A stretch of 64,000 bases of DNA, taken from NCBI GenBank assembly GCA_021613535.1, contig CP075493.1:15252001-15316000 (forward strand). The letters run 5' to 3'. Each line of letters begins with the position of its first letter. Within the stretch, counting starts at the first letter, position 1. Below are positions 44,871 through 56,561 of this stretch, piece by piece. The notes beneath the pieces were generated by a model that saw nothing but the letters and a program-made list of their open reading frames with translations, was not told where the DNA came from and did no database searches. The translations under genes and the position numbers were made by a program. Source of the DNA: Adineta vaga (lineage: Eukaryota > Rotifera).

Positions 44871-45512
44871 AGTATCTTATAAAGAAAATATGTCACAAGA
44901 AACCAGTTAATGTGTCTTGTGATGAATATGTGTGTTTGTAGGATATGATGTTTGCTCGGTTATATATTTGTTTTCATTCTCTCCTTACGAAATGTATTGT
45001 GGGAGAGATCAGCAGATGTAACATGGAACGAAATATTGAAATTCGATTATTCAAAACAAAAGTCAATCGAGTACGTTATTTTTCTCTTATTTTCATTTTC
45101 TAAAAATACCAATTTTAGATTACCGGATGAACCGAACTGCTACTTAGATTAGTACTGTTTATAATCAATTTGAGGGTGTGGGTGGATGAGGGTGTGGGTG
45201 TGGGTGGGTGAGGGTGAGGGTGAGGGTTAGACTTCACTCTTACGCCTCACCCACACCCACAACCACCCTCACCCTTATACTTCATTAATGATAAGCGTTA
45301 TTATTCAAAAGCATTCAATGGATAATCTAGAGAAATGCGGTAACTGTGACGCAATTACGCGCAATTGCGACATAGTCGTTAAAAAAAGACGTGACATGGG
45401 TTGAGAAATAATGTTGTTATTGCACAATATTACATTTTTTTTCTTGCTTTCTGTCAACATATAAATGTAAACATTATGTTTTTTCGACATTCACTTTTTA
45501 GCTGTTGATATC
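44871..45512. other. Intergenic
   Basis: Shared 5' flank of the glucanase and F-box genes, with one large telomere-like hairpin (45169-45275). No gene supported. Confidence 0.5.
45169..45275. repeat. Telomere-like hairpin 14, largest copy
   Basis: Left arm begins TTGAGGGTGTGGGTGG and continues with about nine G3 runs (TGTGGG, TGAGGG); right arm CCTCACCCACACCCACAACC and CACCCTCACCC. Enough G3 tracts for a G-quadruplex. Confidence 0.9.
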
Positions 45513-47162
45513 ATGGAGGGTTTACCTGATGAGCTGTTATTATTAATATTTCGACATCTACACAAATTCGAATTACTGTATTCATTCAGTAACCTCAACC
45601 AACGTTTTCGAAATATTCTCACACCTTATCTTTGCTACATAGATCTGACTGGAGCAGAAGATCGACCTTATAAATACATTGACTTTCTAATCAAGTTTAT
45701 TATTCCAACTTTAGGACATGAAATTTATTCTCTGAAACTCGCGGGAACACAACAAGATCTATTCTATGGATTTACTCGCTACTTAACTAACCTCAATGTT
45801 CTGAAGGTAAACTTTGAAGGTGTTAATAACTATTACTTATATTCATTCACCAAAATTCTGTCGCAACCGACCTTAACTGAACTTACTCTTGTAGAACCAA
45901 GTGAATATACATTGAAGGAATTTTTTTCTACAATAACTCATAGTTTGACCACGCTTACTTTGATCTACCATGATAATCTAAATTGTTCCGATTATAAAGT
46001 GCAAATGCCATACATTAGGTGTCTGTCGATCAGTGTAGAGGACATCACCGTACTAGGGAAAGTTCTCAAAGTTACGACGAATATCGAAGAATTAAACTTA
46101 TTTATGTCTGCCTTTCGTTATTCCAACTACACACATCTATTACCAATACCAAAGACATTAATTAGACTATATTTGGAAACGGGTCATCACAGTAGCAGTA
46201 CCTGTCGTATTATTACACATCAGATAACTTTCAAACGAATAAGAAGATTTATATATATCCTCAGACATCAACTACGGTCATTGACATTAATTATTTCCAA
46301 CGCAAAAGAAGAGTTTTCCAACTATGATCAATTTTATAGCTTAATAGAAGATTGTATTGAACTAGAATCATTTCAATACCATATTAATACTATTCACATG
46401 CCCGATTGGTCTCTGTTTCCCAATGTTAAACAACTACCAGACTTAACCTATGCAATCTTTACACTGCCTATACCTCAAAAGCTGATCAACAGAACACTTT
46501 ATCATACAAAAGTTCGTTGTACTCTGAAGTCTAATCTAAACGCACAGCAACTATCCGATGCAACGGAACTCGACGCTTATAATATCTATGTTCTACCCAC
46601 GATGGGATTCAGTCTAAGCCATATATCCAAACTTTTAATGCTAAACAAAATACATGTCAATGTTTATATGTCAAAAGATCTCTGTCAATTCGTTTCAAAA
46701 GTGATAGATTTATCGCCGAATCTAGTTGCTCTGACCATTTCTTGTGATGATTCGAAAAAACTTATTCATACACTCGAAAACATAATTCCTCAACAATACT
46801 CAACAAAAATCTTGCATTTTAATTATAAAATACCAGACAATAGTGTTAGAAATCATCGCTATCATGATTATCATATACATTTTTTCTCAATTCTATCGAA
46901 GATTTTACCAAACTTGAAGTCTATTCTATTTCCGTGTACTGTGTCCTTTGTCAAAACGCATACCACATCATTAAACGATCTGATCGAATATTTAAGAAGT
47001 TATCTTCATCATTTAACACAATTCAAATTATATAATGTTAGAAAAAATAAACTATCGAATCAACAAAAATTCACCAGTTATAAGAACAATTTGCCCCGCT
47101 CACTACCTTATACAGAAGAAACTATCCGTAGTAAAACTATATGTCTAAATATTTGGTTATAA
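45513..47162 (+). CDS. F-box protein with diverged leucine-rich region
   Basis: Intronless, 549 aa from ATG 45513. The N-terminal F-box (LPDELLLLIFRHL...LYSFSNLNQRFRNIL, residues 4-40) would bind Skp1. The remainder has irregular Leu-rich strands (SLKLAGTQ, LTELTLVEPS, LTTLTLIYHD, IEELNLFM, LRSLTLIISN) like the LRR-type substrate domains of bdelloid F-box genes. Likely an SCF ubiquitin-ligase adaptor; substrate unknown. A telomere-like half arm starts 28 nt after the stop. Confidence 0.8.
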   Translation: MEGLPDELLLLIFRHLHKFELLYSFSNLNQRFRNILTPYLCYIDLTGAEDRPYKYIDFLIKFIIPTLGHEIYSLKLAGTQQDLFYGFTRYLTNLNVLKVNFEGVNNYYLYSFTKILSQPTLTELTLVEPSEYTLKEFFSTITHSLTTLTLIYHDNLNCSDYKVQMPYIRCLSISVEDITVLGKVLKVTTNIEELNLFMSAFRYSNYTHLLPIPKTLIRLYLETGHHSSSTCRIITHQITFKRIRRFIYILRHQLRSLTLIISNAKEEFSNYDQFYSLIEDCIELESFQYHINTIHMPDWSLFPNVKQLPDLTYAIFTLPIPQKLINRTLYHTKVRCTLKSNLNAQQLSDATELDAYNIYVLPTMGFSLSHISKLLMLNKIHVNVYMSKDLCQFVSKVIDLSPNLVALTISCDDSKKLIHTLENIIPQQYSTKILHFNYKIPDNSVRNHRYHDYHIHFFSILSKILPNLKSILFPCTVSFVKTHTTSLNDLIEYLRSYLHHLTQFKLYNVRKNKLSNQQKFTSYKNNLPRSLPYTEETIRSKTICLNIWL

Positions 47163-47189
47163 GTGAAGATTTCCTATTCTCTTTTAAAA

Positions 47190-47222
47190 TGAGGGTGTGG
47201 GTAAACATGAGGCTATGCTCTT
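47190..47222. repeat. Telomere-like half element with loop shared with hairpin 3
   Basis: TGAGGGTGTGGGTAAACATG followed by AGGCTATGCTCTTAA. The reverse complement (TTAAGAGCATAGCCTCATGT) matches the loop of the hairpin at 11841 in 18 or so positions. The second arm is missing. Confidence 0.65.
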
Positions 47223-47944
47223 AATTCTTCATAAAAAAAAACTTTCAATTCAGACAAACAAGGTAAATGTATTTTGGTTTTATTTAAAAATAATATATAA
47301 TCCATTAAAAACAATCAAAAGAAAAGATTTTGAGAGAAAATAGTCGAAGTAATTGTCTTAAACTAGTAACAATAGAAAGGTCATCATATACATAAAAATA
47401 ATTGAGTATGAGTGATTCGAGATGAAGAAATGATGTATGAATAGGAAACGATGTGAAGAAAATTTTTGATGAAAAATGGTTTTGATATTTGTAATAATAT
47501 AATTCGATTATTATATGGGCGAATAATATTGATCGAGGGTGTGGGTGTGGGTGTGGGTGTAATGGTACTCACCCACCCATATGCACCCTAACCTTCACGC
47601 CGACCCACAACTCCATCTTGATCTACACCCTCTTTCTTTGTCGTACTATGCGTCTCACGTGCACATATAAAACGATTCTGAAATTTGATCTTACTTGCAC
47701 CATCACCGACTCCAGTTTTTCTTCTCATCTTATTTCTAAAAAAATAATAGAAACATTGATACGATTATGGATGAAGTGTGAGCCAATAGTCTTTAAAATA
47801 AAACAACGAAACATTAAATTGATAATGATTCTCATTCTCTTATATCAATATACATCTAATCCCCAGAAATATACGTATATTTATAATGATAGCTCTCCTA
47901 TAGTTATTATTTGAAAAATAAAAATCGAATATAAAAATTAAAGA
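47223..47944. other. Intergenic
   Basis: No gene supported; holds telomere-like hairpin 15. The open frame 47618-47914 is not convincing. Confidence 0.4.
47534..47632. repeat. Telomere-like hairpin 15
   Basis: Left arm TCGAGGGTGTGGGTGTGGGT plus further units; right side is spread over ACTCACCCACCCAT, CGACCCACAAC and CTACACCCTC. Upstream of the NHL gene. Confidence 0.75.
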
Positions 47945-49088
47945 ATGTTTGGTAGTACCACTATTCTTCTGTTTCTTTTCTTCTGGTTTACAGAAGCGAA
48001 CGTTCAGTATTCATCGGAGTTGCAAGAAGTGATTGGCTATTTGTCGAAACAATGTAAGTATAACTGATCAGTTGGAGATATTAATTTATTAAACGTTGTT
48101 GCATGATTAATTCTTAGCACGTAACTGTTATGATATACTTCCACCACCTGTATGCACTCATATGACTTCCATTCCGTTACATTCAAAATGTACAAAACCA
48201 CAATGGTCAGCTGAAGCTACGACAGTTGGGTTAGGATTGTCTCAGCCTATGGGCTTGTTTATCGACCAGTACGATATGATATACGTAACTGAACATGGTA
48301 ACCATAGTATTCAACATTTCATTCAAGGCTCAACAAAAGGAATCCTTGTAGCAGGTGGACTGGGACAGGGATCTGGTCCAACGCAATTAAACTACCCTTC
48401 ATCTGTATTTGTTGACAAAGTTGGCAACATCTTTGTGTTAGATACTAACAATTTCCGTGTACAAAAATTTAGTCCTGGTAACCCGACTGGTGCAACAGTT
48501 GTAGGTGGAAGAGGAGAGGGATCGGAATTATTTCAGTTTGGATATTCCTACGGACTTTTTGTTGATGATCAGAAACACATTTATGTATCAGACCGTGATA
48601 ACCATCGTGTGTTGAAATTTTTACGTGACTTTAAAAATGGAACAGCTATAATTTCTCCAGGTGAACTAAACCGACCGCATGATATTTATCTTGATCGGTG
48701 TAATACTCTGTATGTTGCTGATTTTGGGAACCATCGAATTCGGAAATATCCTAACAGTTATCAAGCAGCTGGCTCAACAATTATGGGCGTTGATAGACAA
48801 GCTGGTAGTGGTTCTCAGCAACTAAATAAGCCGTATTTTGTGACAGTCGATCGTTATGGCAATGTGTTTGTCACTGATCGATACAATCATCGTATACAAA
48901 GGCTAAGTATTCGAGATGGAACACTTCAAACTATAGCTGGTGTAACCGGAGTTGCTGGTAACAGTGCACAACATTTACAAAGTCCAGGTGGCATAGGATT
49001 GGATTCAAAAGGAAATCTCTATGTCAGTGATCAGGCAAATAATAGATTACAAAAATTTGCTTTCGTTACTGGTGATCTCTGGTGTTAA
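47945..49088 (+). CDS. Secreted NHL-repeat beta-propeller protein
   Basis: Exons 47945-48053 and 48118-49088 join in frame (GTAAGT...TTCTTAG, 64-nt intron) to 359 aa. Signal peptide (MFGSTTILLFLFFWFTEANV), a short Cys-bearing linker, then six NHL units with the usual G-L-x-V-D...I-Y-V-x-D-x-x-N-H-R-V/I-x-K/R pattern, for example LFVDDQKHIYVSDRDNHRV. One propeller fills the protein. NHL proteins bind proteins or RNA; a secreted one in rotifers has no assigned role. Relatives in this window: 2021-7860, 29874-30505, 50226-54562 and 63577-64000. Confidence 0.9.
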
Positions 49089-50225
49089 TTTTTCTTTTCA
49101 TGTAATGACGATAGGTAAAACGATTTTATCATGTGCCTCGTCAATAAAAACTTTTGATTAAAGAAACAGATTGCCATAATGACTATGTAAAGATTTTTAA
49201 GAGAAAGTCCATCACGTCATATCGAAGACTATCATGCTAGAAATTGAAACACTCGGCAAAATCGTGAGAGTGTAATCCGTATGAATTTAACAACAATTCT
49301 TTGTTTTAATTAATGAAAAATCAATACAACAAGATCACATCTTCGTAGAATAGACGAAGAAATTATTTTATAAAAGCTATATGGAAAGTCGATTACAAAA
49401 ATTGAATGAAGCATTCCATCAATCATCTAAATGTATAAAAAAAGTAATGAAGATTATTTCATTCTAATAAAATCATTCCACAGAGTTTTTATTCATTGTT
49501 TACGATAATTAGAATTCTTCAGTACACAATTTTTTTTACTAACAAGTGATAATACATCAAACTTTAATATCAAACAACAACGAAACAAAGACTTGAATTA
49601 ATTTTTGTTAAGTATATATAAAATTTGAAAAGAAATCGTAGTCAGAAATGAAGCTATCAATATCAAATTTTATGTTTTAGTTCTGTATTTCATTGTAAAG
49701 ATTGTGGTTATAATTGAATCGATTAAGATTGGAAATTCCTGTTAAAATTAAATTTCATATATATTATACTGAACATACGTCAATTCAAGTTTTCATTTTA
49801 TTGTTAATAATTTTTTTCTGAACAATATTTTTTTTTTGTCGACAGCGTAGAATCAAATACCGATATATTATTCACATATTTGTTTTTCTCACAATCTATT
49901 TCAATCTTGTTTATCTAATCATTTTCTACAATGAATATTCTTAAAGAAAGTAATCAAATGAATAGATGTCCGAAAACAATTAATTTTTGATTCTATTACC
50001 GATCTATTTATTACATTCTCTATTACCGAGAGCAATAAAATCAGTGTCAACGGGTTTTTCTCAAAAGAAGTGAACTTGTTTTTACAAATTAGGATGCATT
50101 TGATGGACAAATACAATGTTTGGTTATTAAAAATAATTATTATCAGTGAAGTGAAAGGTAAAACGATAGGAAATTGTATTTTATTCTTCTTAGATTTTTT
50201 CAATTTTAAATATCACATTTGTTAG
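49089..50225. other. Intergenic
   Basis: AT-rich, no gene supported. The signal-peptide exon expected for the pseudogene that follows was not recognised. The minus-strand open frame 49919-50203 has no family features. Confidence 0.45.
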
Positions 50226-53200
50226 GTATATCATACAATCAACCAAAATTATGTCCTAATGCATTTTGGAATTCGAATGCTACTACTTTTGCTACTAAGA
50301 ACACCGTTGGCTTACTTCCATATTCCCTTTTTGTCACTGCCAATGATATTGTGGTTACAGTCAATCGATATTACAATCGAACTCTTGCCTGGCTCAATGG
50401 AAGTAGCATTCCAACAATTATTCTTCCCACAATATTAATTGATAACTGGAGCATATTTGTGACAGATACCAATGATGTTTACATTGATTCCATGTATAAT
50501 AATTCCTCCTATGGAGTAGAGAAATGGATATTGAACGGAACACAATTGCCTTTCAATCTTACTCTTCCTGGACAATGTGGTGGTCTCTTTGTCGACATTA
50601 ATAGCACTCTCTATTGTTCTCTGTATTCTTCACATCAAATCATTAGCCAATCGTTCAATAATCTATCAAACAGTTTGACTATTGTCGCAGGTAATGGTAC
50701 TGCTGGTTCGTTGTCTATCCAACTGAACAAAGCTAGTAGAATATTCGTTACAATCAATTTTCAATTATATATATAGCTGATTGTAGTAACAATCGAATTC
50801 AATTATTTCAACTGGGTAATTTAACTGGAACAACAGTATCTGTCAATGTATCGATAGGGTCTAGTACACTTAAGTGTCCAGCAGCAGTCGTGATGGATGC
50901 GAATGGTTATCTCTTTATACTTGATAGTAATAATAATCGTATTGTTGGTTCAAGTGCGAATGGTTTCCGATGTATAGTAGGCTGTACGGCAGTAAGCGGT
51001 TCAGCAGCCCATCAGTTGAATTCACCGTGGTCTTTCAATTTTGACAGTTCCGGAAATCTTTTTTGTAACGGATTCGCAAAATAGTCGAATTCAGAAGTTT
51101 CTTTTTTGAGTTGATTGAGGAGCGAATAAAATACTTATCATTATGAATATATCGTCACAATTGTATACTCACTCAAAACTTAATTTGTTAAGATGAACCA
51201 ACAACAAGTCAATCAATACCATCAATAGCTCCGGTTAAATCGATACAGTTATAAACAACAACGACAACAACAACAATCACCACTACAGGACCAACAAATC
51301 ACATGTCAACATCAACACAATTACCAACATCGATACCAACTACAACCCCAGTTCAATTACAAGTATCAACTCGCGAATCATCCTCAACACAGCAACAATC
51401 ACTTCGAATGATAACATCAACATTCATAATAAGCCAAGGCAAGTATTTAATTAATTATGATCTGTGTTTGAATTTTATTTAATCTATCTTATATTAAAAG
51501 TGTTCATAATAATGTTCTTTTAGCGTGTTTTTCACCAAGAGTTACGCTTATTTCAAAAGCATCAACATTATTATTTCCAATTCAATAGCATTGAAGTCAA
51601 GATTTCTATATCGTTTCCACCATTGAAATCAATTGTACTACTTCATTGGCTATAAAAAATCAATGGATAATTAGAAATGGTTCTACTATTTGTTTGAATC
51701 AAATTGAATTAGATTCATCAATAAGGACAACGCATTCACTGAGTTATACATTCCAGCTCGAACTCTTCCATATGGATTATATGAAGTAAATTTAATTGTT
51801 ACTATGATTGATTATCCATCTTTAAAAACATCACAATCAGTTTATATTCGCATCATACCATCCAATCCAACAGCAAAATTGCTTCCACTAGGAACATCAA
51901 TGATCATAAAGGGATATGAACGAAATCTTACATTTGATCCAGGAACATATTCTATGAATTCTGATAACAACGTGTTTGCCACTAATGTAAGTATCATCCT
52001 TTCGAATTGATATATGTAAACTTATTTATGTTTCATAGGATTGGTCATATGAATATTATTGTCGACTATATCATTTCTATCAATTTCCAAATATAAATGG
52101 TTCATTATTAACCATTGAATCCATCATGTTTTTCAAATCAAACAGGATGGGAATATCATAATTCGATAAAATCATCATTAACAATTCATTCTCATTCCTT
52201 ACAATCCAATCGAACATATCAATTTATGGTTTCTTTAACAAATCGTCAAAATTCATCCGTTCAATCAATTGGTTTTATTCTTGTTAAAGTTGAAAATGTT
52301 CATTCTCCAATGATTATTGTCGGGTAACGAAAACAATTTTCTGATTAAATTTATTGAATTTTTAATTTCAGTTGTGTTATCTCGTCAATGTGTATTTCTA
52401 ATCAAGAATTTCAATTGATTAATCCAACAACACAAATTGCTCTGTTTTCCTATTGTATTGGAGATTGTCAGAATACTCAAAATATAACATGGAATATTTA
52501 TTATGGTAGAATGAATTCATCATCAAATGTAACTCAAGGGATTCTATTTAATAACACATTTTCTTGGTTTTTTGGAATCAATACAAAAAATTTGACATCA
52601 GCAAATCAATTATTTTTATCTAATCCTCAAATAAATCTTTGGAAATTTGAAGTTATTTACCAATTTCAAACAGAAATCAGTTCAAGTTCATTTCATTTTC
52701 TTATTCATCAACCTCCTAGGAATGGTTCATGTTCTATCAATCCTTTAAATGGTACACTAACAACTCTTTTTAATATTTCATGTTTAAATTGGTTTCATGA
52801 AGTTAAAATCATAGATTATTCTCTTTATAGTATGTTCACAATTATATATATATATGAAAAGTAAAATTCTTCGTTTTCGTTTTAGTCCGGGCAAATACTT
52901 CAACAGAACGAACTATTATTGCTTATTCATCAATATCATCCATTACAGTTCTACCAGATATAAATGCAATAAATACTTTCATGATTAATACTCAAAATTC
53001 ATCAAATTTATTTGTTCAATTACTTTCTAGTGATAATCAAAATATTGTTGGACAATTAATAACTTCACTTTCACAACAATTTAATCAAATAAATGAAAAT
53101 ATTCTCAAGATTGCTATTTCAAATAATGTTCCGATTACAAGTATTTCTATTACACCATTAAAAAGTCAAAGTTCATTGAAGGTAACCTTTGCTCATCTCC

Positions 53201-54562
53201 TATAAGGAAATATTGAAAATATTTAGAGTATGACAAGTTTGAATCAATCAGCATTGAATGAATATAACAAACAAGTGAATATTTATGCAAATATTCGTGA
53301 AAATCTAATCATATTCATAACAAAACTTGCAATAACTGTACCAAATAGTATTAAACTTCAAGCATCATCATTAGCACAACTAACACAAGCAACAAATTAC
53401 TTAACTCGAACAATTCTAGTAAGATTTTTGAGTAAATAATTACCTTTTTTTTGTATCCTATTGTTGTATAGACCATTGCATCGGATCGATGTTATAATTT
53501 AAGTCTCATTTTATATTCAATGCGAACCAATATTCCATTCGAAGATATTCAAGCTATCACCAATTTACTTATGCAATGTGCAACGAATATTTTAACAGTA
53601 AGAAATTCTCTGCTTTTTCTCATTAATAAATTTCTATATAGGCAGTAAATGGTCCATTACAACAACGAACCAGTGTTTTAAATGTTGATTATTTCCATGC
53701 GACAAAGTTACCTGATGATTATGATACAGATTTAGAATTCGATTGGTCAAATTTAAGTAAAAGATTATTTAATGATTATCTAAATAAACTTTTTTTATAG
53801 ATTTATTTTCTGATGGAAATGATTTTTCGTGGGAAATAATCGAAAAAAATCGAAATATTTATTATCAAAATCAAATGAATCAAATGATTTCATTATTAAC
53901 ATCATCATTAAATATTCATTTAAATTTTGAACAAAACTTTTCACATCGATACATCACAGATATTCATGTCATTAGAAACAAAATTAATTAAATCTCTTTC
54001 AAATAAACATTTTTAACATACTGAAAATACTTTAATTCAATTTCCTTCAGATTTTCATACAAATCTAATCAATCATTCGAAAATCTCCATTCGTATAAGT
54101 TTATCCTTGTAAAAAGAAAATCTATCTTTCGATTTTCGTTTTTTTCATAGTCTATCATAGAACCATCGGCTGTATTTGGAAATTCAAAAATGCAATTACA
54201 TATGAATCTTTCAAGATCAATTTCATTTACAATATATTAATATTACTATTATTCTACGAATTTCTGTACATTTTCAAATTCAACCCGACAATCAAAGTAT
54301 TTATACATATTTCATTGATAATCGAAAGACTATAGGTCATCAATCGATCATTTTTGGTTTACGTGAATTAAATGCATCAGAAATGATGAAATATTGTTCA
54401 AATATTTCTATTCAATCTCCACCAATTACAAATCAACAATCAAATTCTACATCAAATTATCAATTAAGAATGTATACAGCCGGTTGTTATTATTTTGATG
54501 AAAATAATCATCAATGGAAATCAGACGGATTAATAGTTGGTCCATTGACAAATTTAAAGTAA
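50226..54562 (+). pseudogene. Decayed paralogue of the NHL-REJ-GAIN gene
   Basis: Exon by exon counterpart of 2021-7860. Breaks seen: an extra TA in a TA run (near 50770); one extra T in a T run (near 51060); a stop and mess in the Thr-rich stalk (51190-51600); a frame change near 51725; a deletion of about 20-25 nt near 52115; a frameshift near 53940 and an in-frame TAA near 54015; and a large deletion in the last exon (54240-54290). It ends DGLIVGPLTNLK-stop, a little earlier than its paralogue. It lacks the intron at 5343-5395 (reads straight through WFFGINTKNL) but has an extra 45-nt intron (53182-53226). No signal-peptide exon found. Clearly non-functional as a full protein. Confidence 0.87.
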
Positions 54563-54887
54563 CAAATGAATATATGTATATTATCAAGAAAGAAAAGGAA
54601 AAGAAGCGTTAGTTTTCCGCTGTATTCTACTGTTTTAACGGAAGTAACATCATATCATTAAATTATTCTACTTCTCTTGTTCTAGCTAATGATACTCTTC
54701 TTATAGAAATAAGAACTTTTTCTTTTGAGACTTTTACCAAACAACCTTTATTTATTCTCTCTACTTCTATTCTTATTGAACACTCGAGCCCATTTACAAT
54801 CTATATTTATAAGAGAAACATTTTTTTTCATTTTATTCGTAAAAAAGAAAACTCCTAAACTCGACAGTAGTTTTGTTAGAATTTATC
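54563..54887. other. Intergenic
   Basis: Short AT-rich gap between the pseudogene and the receptor gene; probably holds the receptor promoter. Nothing else seen. Confidence 0.4.
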
Positions 54888-55997
54888 ATGTCAAATTCGA
54901 CTGATTACTTAGTTCAAGATTTTGATACGATTATATTTTGGATTAGTCAAATTATTTTAGTTCTTCAAATCATATTTGGAACATTTGGAAATATATTTAA
55001 CATTATTATATTCACTCGTCGTACTTTACGCGACAATCCGTGTTCAATGTATTTTTTATCTGCTTCGATTATCAATCTCCTAGAAATTTATATAGTTATA
55101 CTTTTCTACTATTTTTCAATTAGTTGGAATTGGATGCCAGCAAATACTAATATTGTTTGGTGTATAATAAGTAATTTTTTAACATATCCTATTATCGCTC
55201 TTGTTTTGTGGTTTATCGTTCTTTGTAGTTTCGATCGATTTCTTACGAGTTCACGTAATGCAAATACTCGAAGAATAAGCAGTTTATTACTTGCTCGTAA
55301 AATGATTCTAAGTACTACTCTATTCTTTTTTCTACTATTTGGACATCTATCAATCGTTCTCAGACCTATCACGATTGAGAATAAAACCTATTGTACTGTT
55401 CTATCGGATTCTTACATTATCTTTTATAATATATTGTTTGTTACAATTGGTAATGTGTTACCAATTATATTAATGACTATTTTTGGTTTTCTAACAATTC
55501 TTAACGTTCGTAAGACTCGTAATAATGTTGCTCCACAAGGTAACATCATAAGAAATGAACGAATGCGTTCGAAAGATCATCAATTTATTCGAATGGTTTT
55601 ATTTCAAGTATTAATCACTGTTATAATTTCAATTCCATTTTGTTGTGTTAGTATGTACAATACATTCGCTCGAGTTCTAGTTCGACAAGAACTTTCATCA
55701 ACAGGAACAGCAATAATAAATTTCACAGCTGATTTTTTAGCAATGTTTTATTTTACTAATTCTCTTATTGGATTTTATATTTATACTCTCACTGGTCATA
55801 AATTTCGTGTTGAATTCAAACGTTGTATTAAATATGGATTAAACATTATTTTGTCAGAAAACTGTCTGATGCGTTGTCTGTCCTTGAAAATTGAACGAAC
55901 TCTATTTAATAATCCATTTCGAAATACATACAGACGAGGAAATAATGTTTGTCCTATCCAGCAACAACAACCAATGATCATCACAACTCCTGTTTAG
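54888..55997 (+). CDS. Rhodopsin-like 7TM receptor (DRF variant)
   Basis: Intronless, 369 aa from ATG 54888 (a longer frame begins at a TTG, which I reject). Seven helices. GTFGNIFNIIIF in TM1 has the conserved G-N; TM3 ends LCSFDRFLTSSRN; ICL3 is charged (RNERMRSKDHQFIRMVLFQ); TM7 has N-S-L-I-G-F-Y-I-Y in place of N-P-x-x-Y, then the helix-8-like GHKFRVEFKRC. Close to peptide-receptor-like families expanded in bdelloids and to the fragments at 36650 and 40176. Ligand unknown. Confidence 0.87.
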   Translation: MSNSTDYLVQDFDTIIFWISQIILVLQIIFGTFGNIFNIIIFTRRTLRDNPCSMYFLSASIINLLEIYIVILFYYFSISWNWMPANTNIVWCIISNFLTYPIIALVLWFIVLCSFDRFLTSSRNANTRRISSLLLARKMILSTTLFFFLLFGHLSIVLRPITIENKTYCTVLSDSYIIFYNILFVTIGNVLPIILMTIFGFLTILNVRKTRNNVAPQGNIIRNERMRSKDHQFIRMVLFQVLITVIISIPFCCVSMYNTFARVLVRQELSSTGTAIINFTADFLAMFYFTNSLIGFYIYTLTGHKFRVEFKRCIKYGLNIILSENCLMRCLSLKIERTLFNNPFRNTYRRGNNVCPIQQQQPMIITTPV

Positions 55998-56561
55998 TAT
56001 TTGGCTGAATTGTGGGATTAACATCGGAGAGTGAAATGAGCCATAATATTCTACTGTCTTGCCTCAGCTTTTTCGAGCGCTAGAGAAATAAATACTGATG
56101 ATATCATGTTTATTAACTTTTGTTCCTCGTTAGGTTTATTAGCATCGCGGTTAAGAATATAAAAATGATACTCAGAGAGTTGTTATCAATCATTTTCTTG
56201 CGAGATATATCGTCTAATTAGGAGAAGAAATCAGAACACAGTTATCATTCATATGCATCTGAAGAGAAAATGAATTTAATTTCTGAAATAAATAATCAAA
56301 AGGATACACGAACAGAGTCATCCACAGAATCAAAGAACCAGAAGAAAAGGATAACAGTTATTTCGATAATTTTAACTTTCAAACAATATTTATTCGAATG
56401 TGATTGGAATTTGTATCTCATTCTCACCTCGCACCCTTTCAAAATAGTTCATCATTCAGATTACAATATCAACACACGTGTTCTCTTATCATATTTATAT
56501 CGTAGGTATAAGTTACTTTTTTAAAATTTTATCAACACCTTTCGTTTCTTTGTATACGACT
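55998..56561. other. Intergenic
   Basis: No gene supported; the open frame 56270-56524 is weak. No telomere-like hairpin here. Confidence 0.4.

Noticed and set aside
40841-45275. True telomere or assembly end marked by TGTGGG units
   Set aside because: Arrays are short, inverted and flanked by unique sequence on both sides.
49919-50203. Minus-strand open frame of 94 codons
   Set aside because: AT-rich low-complexity translation, no motifs; it lies in the upstream flank of the pseudogene.
54873-54887. Longer receptor start at TTG
   Set aside because: ATG 54888 begins a normal receptor N-terminus with a glycosylation site.
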